Below the pieces are notes generated by a model that saw only the letters and a list, made by a program, of their open reading frames with translations, had not been told where the DNA came from and searched no databases. Source: an uncultured Burkholderiales bacterium (GTDB lineage Bacteria; Pseudomonadota; Gammaproteobacteria; Burkholderiales; Burkholderiaceae_F). Taken from it: 6,457 nt of DNA. Of the stretch, positions 5,947-6,457 are shown piece after piece. How positions within the stretch are numbered: the stretch's first letter is position 1; each line of letters begins with the position of its first letter. The stretch is taken from contig CAIQGU010000182.1 of NCBI GenBank assembly GCA_903871435.1, forward strand, positions 1 to 6,457, read 5' to 3'. The translations under genes and the position numbers were made by a program.

Positions 5947-6457
<511 letters not shown>

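Overview
The window is ordinary chromosomal DNA from a GC-rich bacterium, most likely a betaproteobacterium of the order Burkholderiales. Two things point there: the trigger factor and ClpP sequences, and the arrangement of a tRNA-Leu gene directly upstream of tig and clpP. An Alcaligenaceae-like host (Bordetella and relatives) is my best guess, from remembered family resemblance and not from a search. I see no insertion sequence, integrase, CRISPR array or clear sign of recent transfer.

Layout, left to right. Bases 3-1106 (+) hold the C-terminal three quarters or so of a group II PLP-dependent amino acid decarboxylase whose start lies outside the window. It meets a minus-strand operon tail to tail, with a 36-base gap that carries a strong hairpin. 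Bases 4228 down to 1143 (-) hold three tightly packed genes in the order hpnC, hpnD, hpnE. Together they convert two farnesyl diphosphates to squalene through presqualene diphosphate and hydroxysqualene, which normally feeds hopanoid synthesis. No squalene-hopene cyclase or other hpn gene is in the window. A roughly 260-base intergenic region (4229-4491) separates hpnC from the divergent right-hand block. That block (+) is tRNA-Leu(UAG) at 4492-4578, tig (trigger factor) at 4629-5939, and the first 170 codons of clpP from 5947 to the end. The last two form the widely conserved chaperone/protease pair.

How the genes work together. hpnCDE form a complete three-step squalene pathway, probably on one transcript: 10 bases separate hpnC and hpnD, and 34 bases separate hpnD and hpnE. 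The hpnD-hpnE junction contains a perfect 7-bp all-GC hairpin. It also holds a 13-codon Arg-rich mini-ORF that overlaps the hpnD stop and the hpnE start by ATGA at both ends, which suggests translational relay. tRNA-Leu lies 50 bases before tig with no obvious terminator between them, so the two may share transcription. tig and clpP are 7 bases apart.

I found no new multi-gene system. The observations most worth testing are the hpnD-hpnE junction, the tRNA-tig linkage, and the substrate of the decarboxylase.
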